Below, piece by piece: positions 1 to 10,067 of a stretch of 64,000 bases of DNA (its first letter is position 1; every line of letters begins with the position of its first letter). Below the pieces are notes generated by a model. The model saw nothing but the letters and a program-made list of their open reading frames with translations, did not search any database and was not told the origin of the DNA. The position numbers were made by a program, and so were the translations under genes. Source of the stretch: Candidatus Endolissoclinum faulkneri L2 (GTDB taxonomy: Bacteria; Pseudomonadota; Alphaproteobacteria; Thalassobaculales; Thalassobaculaceae). The DNA lies in NCBI RefSeq assembly GCF_000319385.1, contig NC_019566.1:1131266-1195265 (forward strand), given 5' to 3'.

Positions 1-70
1 ATAATTTATAGCATACAAAAGATTTGAATAGCTCCGTATCGAATTATGGTTTGACTTAAGGAATCATAAA

Positions 71-268
71 ATGCCAAAAATGAAAACAAAAAGCAGCATA
101 AAACGCCGCTTTCGTGTAACTAAGTCGGGAAATATTAAAGGCAATGGGGCATACAAGCGTCATATGTTGCGCAGACGTTCCCAAAAAATGAAGCGACAAG
201 CTAGCGGAACGTTTCTATTATCAGAATCAGATCAAAAAATTATTAAGAGATTTATGCCTTACTGCTGA
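71..268 (+). CDS. rpmI: Large ribosomal subunit protein bL35
   Basis: This 65-residue basic protein is ribosomal protein L35 of the 50S subunit. The opening MPKMKTKSSIKRRF and the central KRHMLRRRSQKMKR are typical of the family, and the length is normal. An AAGGA sequence lies just upstream of the ATG and supports this start. The gene is 11 bases ahead of rplT on the same strand, the usual infC-rpmI-rplT order; infC would lie left of the window. L35 normally sits in the large subunit with L20. Nothing is odd apart from AT-rich codon use. Confidence 0.97.
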   Translation: MPKMKTKSSIKRRFRVTKSGNIKGNGAYKRHMLRRRSQKMKRQASGTFLLSESDQKIIKRFMPYC

Positions 269-279
269 GGAGCAAATAG

Positions 280-654
280 ATGGCAAAAATTAAGCGCGGT
301 ACTACTACACACGCACGGCACAAAAAAATACTAAATGCAGCTAAGGGATACTACGGCCGTCGTAAAAATGTATTCCGAATTGCTGTTCAAGCAGTTGAGA
401 AGAGTCGGCAATACGCTTATCGGGACCGACGTACACGTAAACGCAATTTTCGAGCACTATGGATACAACGCATTAATGCTGGTGTACGCCAACACGGCAT
501 AACTTATTCGCGTTTTATGAATGGCATTAGGCTTGCGCGCATTGAGCTAGATCGTAAGATTCTTGCGGATTTAGCAATTCATAACCCTACTATATTTAAA
601 AATATTATAAAAAATGCTGAAAACGCGTTAAGCCTTAATGAAACTAGCTTATAA
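280..654 (+). CDS. rplT: Large ribosomal subunit protein bL20
   Basis: This 124-residue protein is L20, an early-binding assembly protein of the 50S subunit that contacts 23S rRNA. The N-terminal basic arm ([18 protein letters not shown], then KGYYGRRKN) and the globular part ([21 protein letters not shown], with one break before that at residue 46) match the family, and length is close to the usual 118-120. A GAGGAG motif sits about 8 bases before the ATG. It follows rpmI after 11 bases and is surely cotranscribed with it. In many bacteria L20 represses this operon through the upstream mRNA; that part is outside the window. Confidence 0.97.
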   Translation: MAKIKRGTTTHARHKKILNAAKGYYGRRKNVFRIAVQAVEKSRQYAYRDRRTRKRNFRALWIQRINAGVRQHGITYSRFMNGIRLARIELDRKILADLAIHNPTIFKNIIKNAENALSLNETSL

Positions 655-844
655 ATACAATAAGCTAGTTATCTTAAATTTATGCGTTCTATGTATCAAC
701 TTAAAAAAAAGGTACCAAAATAATATTTTATTATATGCTCACAGATTAAAATTAAGCCAGAATAATCATAAGCTAAAATGGCTTTTAACTGATTAATTAT
801 CTAAGGTAGTTTGTTGTAAAACATATTTATCATTCTTTGTTATA

Positions 845-890
845 TTCCCTCAGAAGCAAATTTTTAGATAAAAATTTGCTTCTGAGGGAA
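845..890. repeat. Perfect 22-bp inverted repeat, 2-nt loop
   Basis: The left arm is 845-866 and the right arm 869-890, perfectly complementary, with only GA between them. The arms hold the 10-base core CAGAAGCAAA. It lies about 190 bases after the rplT stop. No T-run follows on either strand, so it is not a classic intrinsic terminator, though it could stop or protect the rpmI-rplT transcript. Confidence 0.85.
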
Positions 891-1108
891 GAAATTATTT
901 CAATTTATCTTCAGTAATTTAAAAAGCAAAAATATAACCTTGTTAATAATTTAACTGATTATCTTTAGATTATGAATAAATACTATAGTAATCCTGGTGT
1001 AAAAAATCTAATCTAACTATTGATAATTTACTTTTAACTAAATCAGAGCAAGCTTAGGAACAATTGATGCTACAACTTTTACATAAAAATCATGCTTATA
1101 AAAAATAC

Positions 1109-1146
1109 AGTAAATAATTTAATATATTCAGATTAAATTATTTACT
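1109..1146. repeat. Perfect 15-bp inverted repeat
   Basis: Arms 1109-1123 and 1132-1146 are perfect reverse complements with an 8-base loop. The sequence is nearly all A and T and unrelated to the neighbouring repeat at 845-890. Confidence 0.8.
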
Positions 1147-1205
1147 TCTAAAATGGATATACATGAGAAAATTAATAATTATCATGCACTCTAATCAAAT
1201 AAAAT

Positions 1206-1262
1206 AGTAAGTTAAATTTTTTCATAATTTATTTTACTTTATATATAAAAATTTAACTTACT
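1206..1262. repeat. Perfect 16-bp inverted repeat
   Basis: Arms 1206-1221 and 1247-1262 are perfect reverse complements separated by 25 bases. No gene is nearby. Confidence 0.8.
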
Positions 1263-1318
1263 TAACAGCCAGTCTAAAATTATCACTAGTATTTTAAAAT
1301 CAATAAGGTAATTGAAAA

Positions 1319-1402
1319 AATGTATTGTTAATACACATTAAATTACTATAAACTAAATTGTTTATAGTAATTTGCTAAATAAGCAATAGTAAACAATACA
1401 TT
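1319..1402. repeat. Nested inverted repeat (11 bp outer, 14 bp inner)
   Basis: An inner hairpin has arms 1340-1353 and 1360-1373 with a 6-base loop. Outside it, 1319-1329 pairs perfectly with 1392-1402. The whole 84 bases could form a single long branched hairpin in DNA or RNA. Confidence 0.7.
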
Positions 1403-1976
1403 ACTGGCTCTAACAGCAACAAGTATTAATCAAAACTATAATTAGTAGGCATAAAAATACCTAGCTTTATGGTCTTTTTATCTACGAAGCATTACAAGAA
1501 ATTAGCTCTTACTAGGATAAGGATTAATTAACTAACAAACTAAAACAACATAGTTAATTTTAAAAAAAATTAAAAAGATCAGCTTTACAAGCTTTGTTTA
1601 ATCGGTAAAGTTCTCAATTAAATTTAATTAGTTCGCCAACAAAGACATAATAGCTTAACAAAAGGACTACAGAAGATCATCTAACTTTATTAGCAAAATT
1701 ACTAATATAAAAGTATACCTAATGAGTCAGCTTCCAGCTGAAGATAGATAAAAGAATTATTTTAATACCAAAAATACTATTAAAATGCTAATGTAAGACA
1801 AATAATCTAAAAATAAACAACAATTTTTTATCTATCTAAGTTTTTTCTAGACTTTAAACAAGTTAAATATAATATTACTACTTCCTCGGTTAAATAAAAA
1901 ACTAATCTTTTTTAAGTTATTAATTTCCTTAATGGCAGAGAAAATTAATTTATAGTTATCTAACTTAATTATCTAC

Positions 1977-3287
1977 TCAACGAGCAGTCATAACTAAAGG
2001 TACACCGCTAGCTGGGCCAGCAACCGCATCAATTAGTTTGTGTTTAGGTGGGCGTGTGCCCTCACTTAGCAAAACATCGTACCCTTCCACTAAAATTGCT
2101 AATGCAAGTTTCATTTCAGTCAAACCTAAATTTGCACCAAGACAATGTCGCACTCCTCCCCCAAATGGAATTGATCTTGACTTAGCAGCTTTATTATCAC
2201 CCAGGTATCGCTCGGGTCGAAATATATCAGGTTCAGGGAAAGTTGTCAGATTACTATGAGCAAGAGGCACTGAAAGGCCAATAACTGTACCCTCAGGTAA
2301 CATACGTCCAGCAAGATGCAATGGTTTTGCTAACTTACGTCCAATCACTGGCCCAATTGGTCGCAATCGCAATACTTCTCGACAAACCGCGTCTAAATAA
2401 TCAAGACGAACTATTCTATCAGGATCTGATCGCACCGAAGCAAGCTCATCCCTAAGTCGAGCAAGAATTTCAGAATCAGCATAAACATGCCAAACTGCCC
2501 AAGTTAATGCTTGGGCAGTAGAAGCGTGTCCAGCAGATAAAAGAGTAAATAGTTGGTCACGCAAACCATCTACTCCCAAAGCTGCATCTGTAGATTCCTT
2601 TGCTGCGCGCGCAATATCTACAAAAGGATGAGTATCATCTTCAGTTCGAAAAGTAGCATTATCTATTGATTTTGATATAATATGATCTACAGTAGCTCGT
2701 GCTCTTTTCAATCGTCCCCAAGGAGACCAAGGACCAAGATCTACCTGTAAAATTGGTAAAAAATGAAGCATGAAGCTGGCTTTTGATTGCAAAGCGGCAT
2801 AGGCTACAGCAAAACGAGCCTCTTCTTGCTCTGGTAAAAAACCAATAGCGCTGCGTAAGATTACATGAAGGGTAAGCTGCTTGGCTACTTCAATCATCAA
2901 TACGCGCCGTCCGCTAGACTTGGCATAAACACGTCTAGCAATATCTTGAATAATAACACCATTGTTTTGGCGTAAAGGATTCATAACCAACGGTGCTACC
3001 TGCTTTCTAGCCGCGGAATGGGCCGCACCATTTAGTCGCACTAAACTATAAACCCCCATCACTTCGATACCAACATCCAATACGCTAAATGCATCAATTG
3101 GCAAGGCCAAAACCTGGATAATAGAATTTGCATCCCCGATCACCATCATGCGCATGCCAGGTAAGCGGAGAGTAAATGGATCACCATAACGTGCAGCAAA
3201 GGCTCGATGAGCACCAACTGGATCGGCAGCAAATTTCATCATCGGTCCAATTAGTCCACTTGGTCCAGGTGGAAGAGTAGTTGTCAC
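1977..3287 (-). CDS. Cytochrome P450 with alanine at the I-helix acid position
   Basis: This 436-residue protein is a cytochrome P450, a haem monooxygenase. The N-terminus has a proline-rich LPPGP; the I-helix reads AGHAST (A255 in place of the usual acidic residue); the K-helix ExxR is EVLR; the haem loop is FGGGVRHCLG with the ligand Cys near residue 382. No membrane anchor is evident. The GTG start overlaps the stop of the upstream P450 by four bases (GTGA), with AAGGGAAG just before, so the two are translationally coupled. The substrate cannot be read from sequence. Loss of the acid suggests altered proton delivery or a peroxygenase-like or substrate-assisted mechanism; this is inference. 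Redox partners are not adjacent, although a ferredoxin-NADP reductase lies at 53.7 kb. Confidence 0.93.
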   Translation of the reverse strand: MTTTLPPGPSGLIGPMMKFAADPVGAHRAFAARYGDPFTLRLPGMRMMVIGDANSIIQVLALPIDAFSVLDVGIEVMGVYSLVRLNGAAHSAARKQVAPLVMNPLRQNNGVIIQDIARRVYAKSSGRRVLMIEVAKQLTLHVILRSAIGFLPEQEEARFAVAYAALQSKASFMLHFLPILQVDLGPWSPWGRLKRARATVDHIISKSIDNATFRTEDDTHPFVDIARAAKESTDAALGVDGLRDQLFTLLSAGHASTAQALTWAVWHVYADSEILARLRDELASVRSDPDRIVRLDYLDAVCREVLRLRPIGPVIGRKLAKPLHLAGRMLPEGTVIGLSVPLAHSNLTTFPEPDIFRPERYLGDNKAAKSRSIPFGGGVRHCLGANLGLTEMKLALAILVEGYDVLLSEGTRPPKHKLIDAVAGPASGVPLVMTAR

Positions 3288-4633
3288 AGTAACTTCCCTT
3301 GATAAGTTGCACGTAATGGGGTTTTAGGTCCAAGCAAAAAGCCAGTACGCAGTAACATTGGAAATTTAGTATCTTGTAATTCAACACGACAGGTTTTCAG
3401 TATTGTCGCGAGTAGTACCTTGAGTTCCATCGGGGCAAATGTATTACCGACACACACCCTCTCACCACCGCCAAATGGATAGTACTCAAAAGCAGTGTAT
3501 CTCCTATCCAAAAAGCGGCTTGGATTAAAATCCCAAGGATTTTCATAAAGATCAGGATCAAAATGTGTTAGCCAGACACAAGCACAAACCTGTGTTCCTT
3601 CTGGGATAGTATAGCCCATCAACTTAATAGGCTTAGCTACCAAACGCAAAACATCTGGTACCGGAGTCCAGAATCGCAAAACTTCCTTAATCACTGCGTT
3701 CATATACGGCAAATTATGAACTGCATTTGGATTTACTTCCAAATCAACATCAGCCAATTCCGACATCAATCGATTATACACATCTGGAGTTCCCAATACT
3801 GCCTGTAATGCCCAGCCAAAACTAAGTGCTGAAGTTTCATGACCAGCAATTAGCATTGTAATCATATTATCGGCCATCTCTATGTCGCCAAACGCAGGAG
3901 AACCGTCATCTCGTTTAGCTAATACCATGTGAGCTAGTAATCCTTCATGCTTGCTAGGATCAGCACGAATATCGGCAATAGTTTGCAGCAATAAGTCTTG
4001 AAACTGCTGACGCACTCGAATAAACTTACCTTGAGAAGGCACTGCTGGATGTAATAAACCCATCATTGATGTAACTAAAAATAGCTTATTGCTTAATTGC
4101 TCGGAGAATGCTCTTACAGCTTTCTTACGCTTTTCAATTCCAGCCCGATCATGAACACTAAACAGTGCTCGAATAATTATCTCGAGGGCAATAGCCATGC
4201 CTTCTTCGACTAAATCCAGTGATTGGCCAACATGCCAAGTTTCTATACGCAACCGAGCTGCATTGACCATCTGTCCAGCTAATCGCTGTAAAGCTTCAGC
4301 ACGCAAACCAGGTGCAAGCAGAGCACGCTGACGGCGATGTTCCGCGCCAGAATGGCCGGTAAATGCCTTACCGAGAACCTGTTTTTGCGCTTCAACTTGA
4401 AGCGGTAAGAAGCAATCGGTTGGAGATGTAAATATCTGTTTTACTCCTACTGGATCAGCAGTGAAGACAGTTTTTGCAGAGGTTGTAACACAAAAAGGAT
4501 CACCATACTTATCCTTCATTTGTGAGAATAAATTTATCGGATCACGCAAATAGCCGATTTTGCTGAACAGTGAAAAGCGTGGTCCTGGAGGCAACTTCAT
4601 GTGAGGAGCAAAGTCAGTGGCATTTATTGTCAT
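3284..4633 (-). CDS. Cytochrome P450
   Basis: This 449-residue protein is a complete P450. It shows LPPGP near the N-terminus, the standard I-helix AGHETS with the acid E266 present, the K-helix motif EVLR followed by FWTPVPDVLR, and the haem loop FGGGERVCVGN with the Cys near residue 394. It is the first gene of a two-gene unit with the P450 ending at 1977. The two proteins are diverged from one another and not a recent duplication. The start ATG is preceded by AGAGAAGA. The pair could tailor a secondary metabolite or oxidise a lipid or terpenoid; no biosynthetic genes are adjacent, so the role is open. Confidence 0.95.
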   Translation of the reverse strand: MTINATDFAPHMKLPPGPRFSLFSKIGYLRDPINLFSQMKDKYGDPFCVTTSAKTVFTADPVGVKQIFTSPTDCFLPLQVEAQKQVLGKAFTGHSGAEHRRQRALLAPGLRAEALQRLAGQMVNAARLRIETWHVGQSLDLVEEGMAIALEIIIRALFSVHDRAGIEKRKKAVRAFSEQLSNKLFLVTSMMGLLHPAVPSQGKFIRVRQQFQDLLLQTIADIRADPSKHEGLLAHMVLAKRDDGSPAFGDIEMADNMITMLIAGHETSALSFGWALQAVLGTPDVYNRLMSELADVDLEVNPNAVHNLPYMNAVIKEVLRFWTPVPDVLRLVAKPIKLMGYTIPEGTQVCACVWLTHFDPDLYENPWDFNPSRFLDRRYTAFEYYPFGGGERVCVGNTFAPMELKVLLATILKTCRVELQDTKFPMLLRTGFLLGPKTPLRATYQGKLL

Positions 4634-6526
4634 CTTTTGTCTTCTCTCAATGCGAGGATACTAGTTAGTAAGAAACCGTTGATTTAGTATTCCTAATGCC
4701 GTATCGACCCGGCTACAATAGAATTTTATAAATTCTCTACTCTGAGAGAAATTATACCAAAATTTATAGTCAGTCATTTGATATACTCTTAATCATTAAC
4801 TTCCTAAATATAATTCTTTCTCAAACTTGATGAATAATAATTGTACATATCACTAAATGCAATTTGGAAAGCATTAATTCGTAAAAAATAAAGCAATAAC
4901 TGGTGTAGCAATAGTAAACCCCACTTGCCTTAATCTCAAAATAAAATTGCTGCCCTTTCCTGAAGATTTTACAAATTTAGCAAGTCAACATCAAAGTTAA
5001 ATTCTCATGAAAATAAAACTAAACCACACTTTCCTAGATAACGCTCACAATATAAATTGGCAATATTCAATATGCACAATAAACTGCGATCAAAGCTTCC
5101 ACTTAGTTAGAAACTAAAAGATGTCTTTTCCCTATTACAATCAATTAGTCTAACAAATATAAATAAATCAATGTAAGACATGCTCGTAAAGAATTCACTC
5201 AACAGTCTCAGCAGTTCTAATTTTGTTAAAACAAAAATAACCAAAAGTTAAATATTATTATTAATAAATATGAATTTAACTTTACTAATGGCAAGCAGTA
5301 AATAGTATCTTCTAGATATTTGATGTTAGTATTTTTCACTGTTAATGCTTTACTTTAATTGATCTTCACACGGGAAGAATAGTTTAGATAAAAAATTTAT
5401 CGCCTTATCGCCAAACCTACTCCGCTTTCAAGATTAGCTATTACTGGAATGCATTGCACAAAATAACTTAGCAATCTAACAAACTAATTATAAACATACT
5501 AAACTTTAAATGTTTAATAAATTTCTTTACTTATAGCAATTACACTTTAAGTTTCTTATTAACCAGTTACAATCCTTAATGTAGTAGAATACTATTCGAT
5601 ATGAATTATACACTACAATGTATTAGAAAGCAAAGACAAAACTAGAAATTCTCTAGCAGAACCAGACAGAAAAATAACTTGCTTAAGCTAGGTAACTGAG
5701 CACGGCATGTTGTAATTATTAAACAAAATTTCTTTAAACGATAATGGCTGTAAAAAATAAGTTTTTTAGATGAAAAAACAAATTTCATCTTAGACGCCAA
5801 AGAATTATTGCATTTATTAATTTATAAAAAACTCACAAATATAAGGAAGAAAATTTCTTTAGTGATTCACGATAAATACTATAAAGCGACTATATAAATT
5901 TAACAAATTTTTGCTTCTTAGAAGCTAGATAAAATCTACGCTCAATTATTAAATTAACTTGTAGTTTATTAATCATAAGTTCCCATCTATCGGCAATGGA
6001 TAATAGAGCTGCTGCAAACTTTGCTTTTTATAAAATATACCTGAATTTGGCATAAGTTTGTATAAGCAATTTATTGAGCGTTTAATGCATTTATACTACC
6101 CAAGCACTAGTTTATAGTATGCTGCGTTATGACCAACGCCCTTATAGTTTTCTTAATGAAGCGGCATCTATCCTACACATATCGTTACTTGCAATCTATA
6201 ATACTATATATTTAGCAAGTCTCACATTACATCCAATATACAGTCAACAGTATTAACTCAGCTTATGCTACAATACAGAGAATGGGCAACATAACCTGGC
6301 AGATTTGTATACACATTATTTAGGCACCTAATGTGTTTATTATTTAAATAACTAAATTTAATAAATGCAAACAATTTAATTAATAATAATTATTATATTA
6401 ATTGATGTTTAAACAGTTGTATAATTACAAAATTATTATTAGCGTAATTTATACGCCGATATAATGAATGTTGTTTTTTTTGTACATGCTGTCTAATATT
6501 AATTGTTATTAAATTAGGATGCTAAA
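4634..6526. other. AT-rich spacer, no gene seen
   Basis: About 1.9 kb without a credible ORF. Slightly more GC-balanced islands near 5690-5720 and 6090-6300 may be remnants of lost genes, but I could not match them to any family in any frame. Confidence 0.55.
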
Positions 6527-7708
6527 ATGCTCGATGATCAAGCTACTGCAATTGATAGCATTCGTTTTAGCGACGCTGCTGCTTTAGTAACAACTTTAAA
6601 GCCAAGCTATCCAGTTTATTGCTTTAGACCACACAAGATAAGAGCTGTAGTACAACATTTCATTGAAACTTTTCCTGGTAAAGTGGTCTATGCTGTAAAG
6701 TGTAATATTGAGCCAAGGATGTTATCTTGGTTATCAGAAGCCGGGGTTACTGCTTTTGATACTGCCTCGCTAACTGAAATCGCTGCTGTACGCAAGCAAT
6801 TGCCAGATGCCGATGCTTTATTTATGCATCCAGTGAAAAGCCGAGCATCTATACTAGCAGCTGATCAAGTTTATGACGTCTCGACTTATTGCGTCGATTC
6901 TATGGCTGAGTTAGAAAAAGTATTACAGGTCGCTAAACGAAGAGACCTAAAGATATTTGTGCGAGTTGCTACGCCAAGCAGCAAAGCTACTTTTGAACTT
7001 TCTGTTAAATTCGGCGCTACTCAGGCTGAGGCAATTGAGATACTTGATCGAGTAGCAAAGGAAGGAATGCAAGCTGGCATCGCCTTTCATATTGGCTCTC
7101 AATGCATAAATCCACGCGCTTTTCGAACCGCATTCGCTGTGATCTCTGATGTTTGGCGTGGTACAAAAGCTGAAGTACGCGAGATCGATGTCGGTAGCGG
7201 TTTCCCTGTTGCCTACGCAGGTCAGTCTGTGCCACCCCTAGAAGATTTCGTCAAGGAAATCGTTGAAGGAAGACGTGAAACAGGGATAGATGAAAATGTA
7301 GCACTGCTATGCGAGCCAGGTCGTGCGCTAGTCGCTGATGGATGTTCTATGCTTTGCCAAGTATACTTGCGCAAAGGTAATAGACTATATTTAAACGACG
7401 GGCTTTATGGAAATTTATCAGAACCATATTGGGCAAGAATTCGTTTACCGGTTAGATTGATTCGCGCAAAGAATGAGATTTGTAGAACAAATAATACAGC
7501 GCTTCAAGACTTTACTATATTTGGCCCAACTTGCGATGGGAACGACTTTCTGCCTACACCATTTCGCTTACCGTCTGATGTCAGGGAAGGAGATTGGATT
7601 GAAGTTGGACAAATTGGTGCTTATGGAGCGGCTTTAGCTACAAAATTTAACGGGTTCTTTGCCAATGTACAAGTCGAACTTTCTGATGAACCACCGTGTA
7701 CTGGGTGA
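6527..7708 (+). CDS. Ornithine (or lysine/ornithine) decarboxylase, fold type III PLP enzyme
   Basis: This 393-residue enzyme belongs to the alanine-racemase-fold PLP decarboxylases and most likely makes putrescine from ornithine. The PLP lysine is K58 in YAVKCN; HIGSQ, the CEPGRALVA phosphate-binding segment and the GPTCDGND motif (Cys 336, the active-site Cys and Asp of the ODC group) all fit ODC better than diaminopimelate decarboxylase. AGGA lies 8 bases before the ATG. Length is typical of bacterial ODCs of this type. It stands alone between long spacers. The PuuB-like and PuuA-like genes 2.4-6 kb downstream also act in putrescine metabolism in other bacteria. Lysine as an extra substrate cannot be excluded. 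Confidence 0.9.
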   Translation: MLDDQATAIDSIRFSDAAALVTTLKPSYPVYCFRPHKIRAVVQHFIETFPGKVVYAVKCNIEPRMLSWLSEAGVTAFDTASLTEIAAVRKQLPDADALFMHPVKSRASILAADQVYDVSTYCVDSMAELEKVLQVAKRRDLKIFVRVATPSSKATFELSVKFGATQAEAIEILDRVAKEGMQAGIAFHIGSQCINPRAFRTAFAVISDVWRGTKAEVREIDVGSGFPVAYAGQSVPPLEDFVKEIVEGRRETGIDENVALLCEPGRALVADGCSMLCQVYLRKGNRLYLNDGLYGNLSEPYWARIRLPVRLIRAKNEICRTNNTALQDFTIFGPTCDGNDFLPTPFRLPSDVREGDWIEVGQIGAYGAALATKFNGFFANVQVELSDEPPCTG

Positions 7709-8872
7709 TTTGCTTGTTCATAACAACTATTTTTAGCCTTGAATATTAATAGGCTGATCCAGCTATATAACAGTGCGAAATTGCTATTAGTTTTTATCAG
7801 AATATGTCTTGTTGTATAAATACAACATTAAAATTGATAAACTCTTTAAATTAGTTACTTGATAATTAATTTTGTATCTAGTTGTTTTTAGTATAAAATA
7901 AATTTCGTTATAGTCGACAATTTGGCAAATCCTGTTCTTAGAGCTGTATGTAAATGAATTGTTGATCAAATAAGCTTAGAATAAGTCAGATAAAATTATG
8001 CTGTCCATTAAGTACAAACCTCTTTGCTAGGAATTGTTAGCAGATTTTTTGCATTAAAGTTTAACTATAATCCCCTAATCAGAAAACTAACGTTTTATTT
8101 ATTATTAATTCGCGAGCAAGATACCAATATTTAGGCAATCTAATTTATTATATACTAATTTTTGTTAGCGTCACTACTACTCAAGTAGTGATGAGCAATA
8201 AATCTCTTTCTTGATAATACTAAGTCAAATTAATAAAGGAGATGATCTATAATTTAGATAAAAACAATATACAGACTTTTTAATAAAGTAATTTATTTTT
8301 TTTCATTTAGTCTATAAGTTAGATTGCTTTTTATTGTTTTGCTTTAAGGCTTTGTAGATTATAGTCCAAGTCTGAGGGATTGCTTCAATGATAAATGCAT
8401 TAAATTTTAAATTGTATTTTCTAAAAAGATAAATAAAAATGCTCTTATTAAAATATTATTGTGTAATTTGAGTTAAAGGTTAACATAGTTAAAACAGCAT
8501 AACTAATAAATACACACTTAAGTAAAAAAGTCTTAACTTTTTTAGGTTGAATAAAGGCACCATCTGTAAGTAAAAAATTTTTATTTTTACTGCTAACTTC
8601 TTATTATTAAAAAAGAATTTATCCAACTAATTGATAGAATTTTAACCACGTACAATGCCATAGCTTCAATAAGGAAGCAATAACTTTAGTGATTGCTTCC
8701 TTATTGAACGGATATTCTCCTAGAATAATTTTTAATATATTTTATCCTAAATTTTATTGTGTTTATTTAGTATCGAAATTATTTAAATATTAGTAACTGA
8801 CTAAACGCAGTAATCGAAGCCTAGTCTATACTGGATTACCGTAAACATATGGTGAGGCTAAGAGGTTTAAAA
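7709..8872. other. AT-rich spacer with hairpins
   Basis: No credible gene. An 8-bp hairpin (TCACTACT paired with AGTAGTGA) lies near 8173-8193, a 9-bp one near 8525-8546, and a long one at 8665-8708, listed separately. An AAAGGAG at about 8236 abuts an ATG too closely for normal translation and leads to a 13-codon ORF. Confidence 0.5.
8665..8708. repeat. Perfect 17-bp inverted repeat upstream of ald
   Basis: Arms 8665-8681 and 8692-8708 are perfect reverse complements with a 10-base loop; the core is AAGGAAGCAA. It ends about 165 bases before the ald start. No T-run follows. It could be a regulatory hairpin in the ald leader or one of the general spacer repeats. Confidence 0.8.
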
Positions 8873-9991
8873 ATGCGCATTGGCTTACCAAAGGAAATTA
8901 AAAACCACGAATACCGAGTTGCTCTTGTGCCCTCTAGCGTCAGTGAACTTGTAGCGCATGGACATGAAGTAGCCGTAGAAACTCATGCTGGATACGCCAT
9001 AGGTTTAAATGATGATCATTACAAAGCGGCTGGAGCTAATATTTTACCAACCCCAGGGGAGGTTTTTTCTTTTGCCGATATGATCATAAAAGTGAAAGAG
9101 CCTCAGCCGGTAGAAATCAGCAGACTGCGTCCTGGACAAATATTGTTTACCTACTTACACCTTGCAGCAGATCTTGAGCAAACTAGAGGATTAATTAATA
9201 GCGGTTGCATTGCTATTGCTTATGAAACAGTGACTGACCCCTATTACCAGTTACCTTTATTAACCCCGATGAGCGAAGTAGCAGGTAGAATGTCAATCCA
9301 TGCCGGCGCCCATTGCTTGGAAAAAGCTCAAGGCGGTAGTGGCACGCTACTTGGTGGTGTGCCTGGTGTAGCAGCTGCTAATGTAGTCATAATTGGTGGC
9401 GGAGTAGTTGGTAAGAACGCAGCACGTATGGCTATTGGCCTGGAAGCAAAAGTTACTATATTTGACATTTCATTGTATAAATTATATAAATTAGATATGC
9501 AATTTGGATCGACATTAAGTACCATTTTATCCACAAGAGAAGCTTTAGAAGAATACGTCCTGAATGCTGACCTGGTAATTGGTGCTGTATTAGTAACTGG
9601 TTCAACAGCACCAAAACTAGTAAGACGAGAGATCGTATCGCAAATGAAAAGAGGTTCTGTACTGGTGGACGTAGCGATTGACCAGGGTGGCTGTTTCGAA
9701 ACTTCAAAACCAACTACCCATACAAATCCAACCTATATTATCGAAAACGTAGTGCATTATTGCGTAGCGAACATGCCAGGTGGAGTAGCACGAACTTCTA
9801 CGTTTGCGTTAAACAATGCAACTTTACCATTTACTTTAGCTTTAGCCGATAAAGGCTTACGTCAAGCAATGCTCGATAATGAGCACTTACGTGCAGGCCT
9901 AAACATTTACAAACGTCAAGTAACTTATAGAGCAGTAGCAGAAGCTCATGGACTTGGCTTCACTCCAGCTGAGGAAGCATTAGAATTGTAA
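8873..9991 (+). CDS. ald: Alanine dehydrogenase
   Basis: This enzyme interconverts L-alanine and pyruvate plus ammonia with NAD. From the start at 8873 it is 372 residues, the normal length. The N-terminus [18 protein letters not shown] is the family signature, followed by the catalytic-domain segment around HAGAHCLEK and the nucleotide-binding [10 protein letters not shown]. An AGAGG motif 8 bases upstream supports 8873; an in-frame ATG at 8849 would add eight residues not found in the family. The C-terminal part ([18 protein letters not shown]) is intact. It stands alone. It may supply pyruvate from host alanine or fix ammonia; direction cannot be told. Confidence 0.95.
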   Translation: MRIGLPKEIKNHEYRVALVPSSVSELVAHGHEVAVETHAGYAIGLNDDHYKAAGANILPTPGEVFSFADMIIKVKEPQPVEISRLRPGQILFTYLHLAADLEQTRGLINSGCIAIAYETVTDPYYQLPLLTPMSEVAGRMSIHAGAHCLEKAQGGSGTLLGGVPGVAAANVVIIGGGVVGKNAARMAIGLEAKVTIFDISLYKLYKLDMQFGSTLSTILSTREALEEYVLNADLVIGAVLVTGSTAPKLVRREIVSQMKRGSVLVDVAIDQGGCFETSKPTTHTNPTYIIENVVHYCVANMPGGVARTSTFALNNATLPFTLALADKGLRQAMLDNEHLRAGLNIYKRQVTYRAVAEAHGLGFTPAEEALEL

Positions 9992-10067
9992 TAGATCGCA
10001 CACTATACTTGCTTTTATTAAGCACATTAGCAATCTGCTTGTAACTAATTAAATTCCTTTTAAAATG

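Larger units (their letters stand above)
655..1976. other. AT-rich spacer with four long inverted repeats
   Basis: No credible ORF or RNA gene is seen between rplT and the P450 pair. The stretch is very AT-rich and contains at least four long perfect inverted repeats within 560 bases, listed separately. I recognise no gene remnant in either direction. Confidence 0.6.

Noticed and set aside
3181-3387. 68-codon frame across the P450 junction
   Set aside because: Shadow of the two overlapping P450 genes.
7787-7969. 60-codon minus-strand frame after ornithine decarboxylase
   Set aside because: Asn/Ile/Tyr-rich chance frame without a ribosome binding site.
845-8708. Inverted repeats at 845-890 and 8665-8708 as copies of one element
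   Set aside because: Both contain GAAGCAA, but the flanking arm sequences differ, so a shared mobile repeat is not supported.
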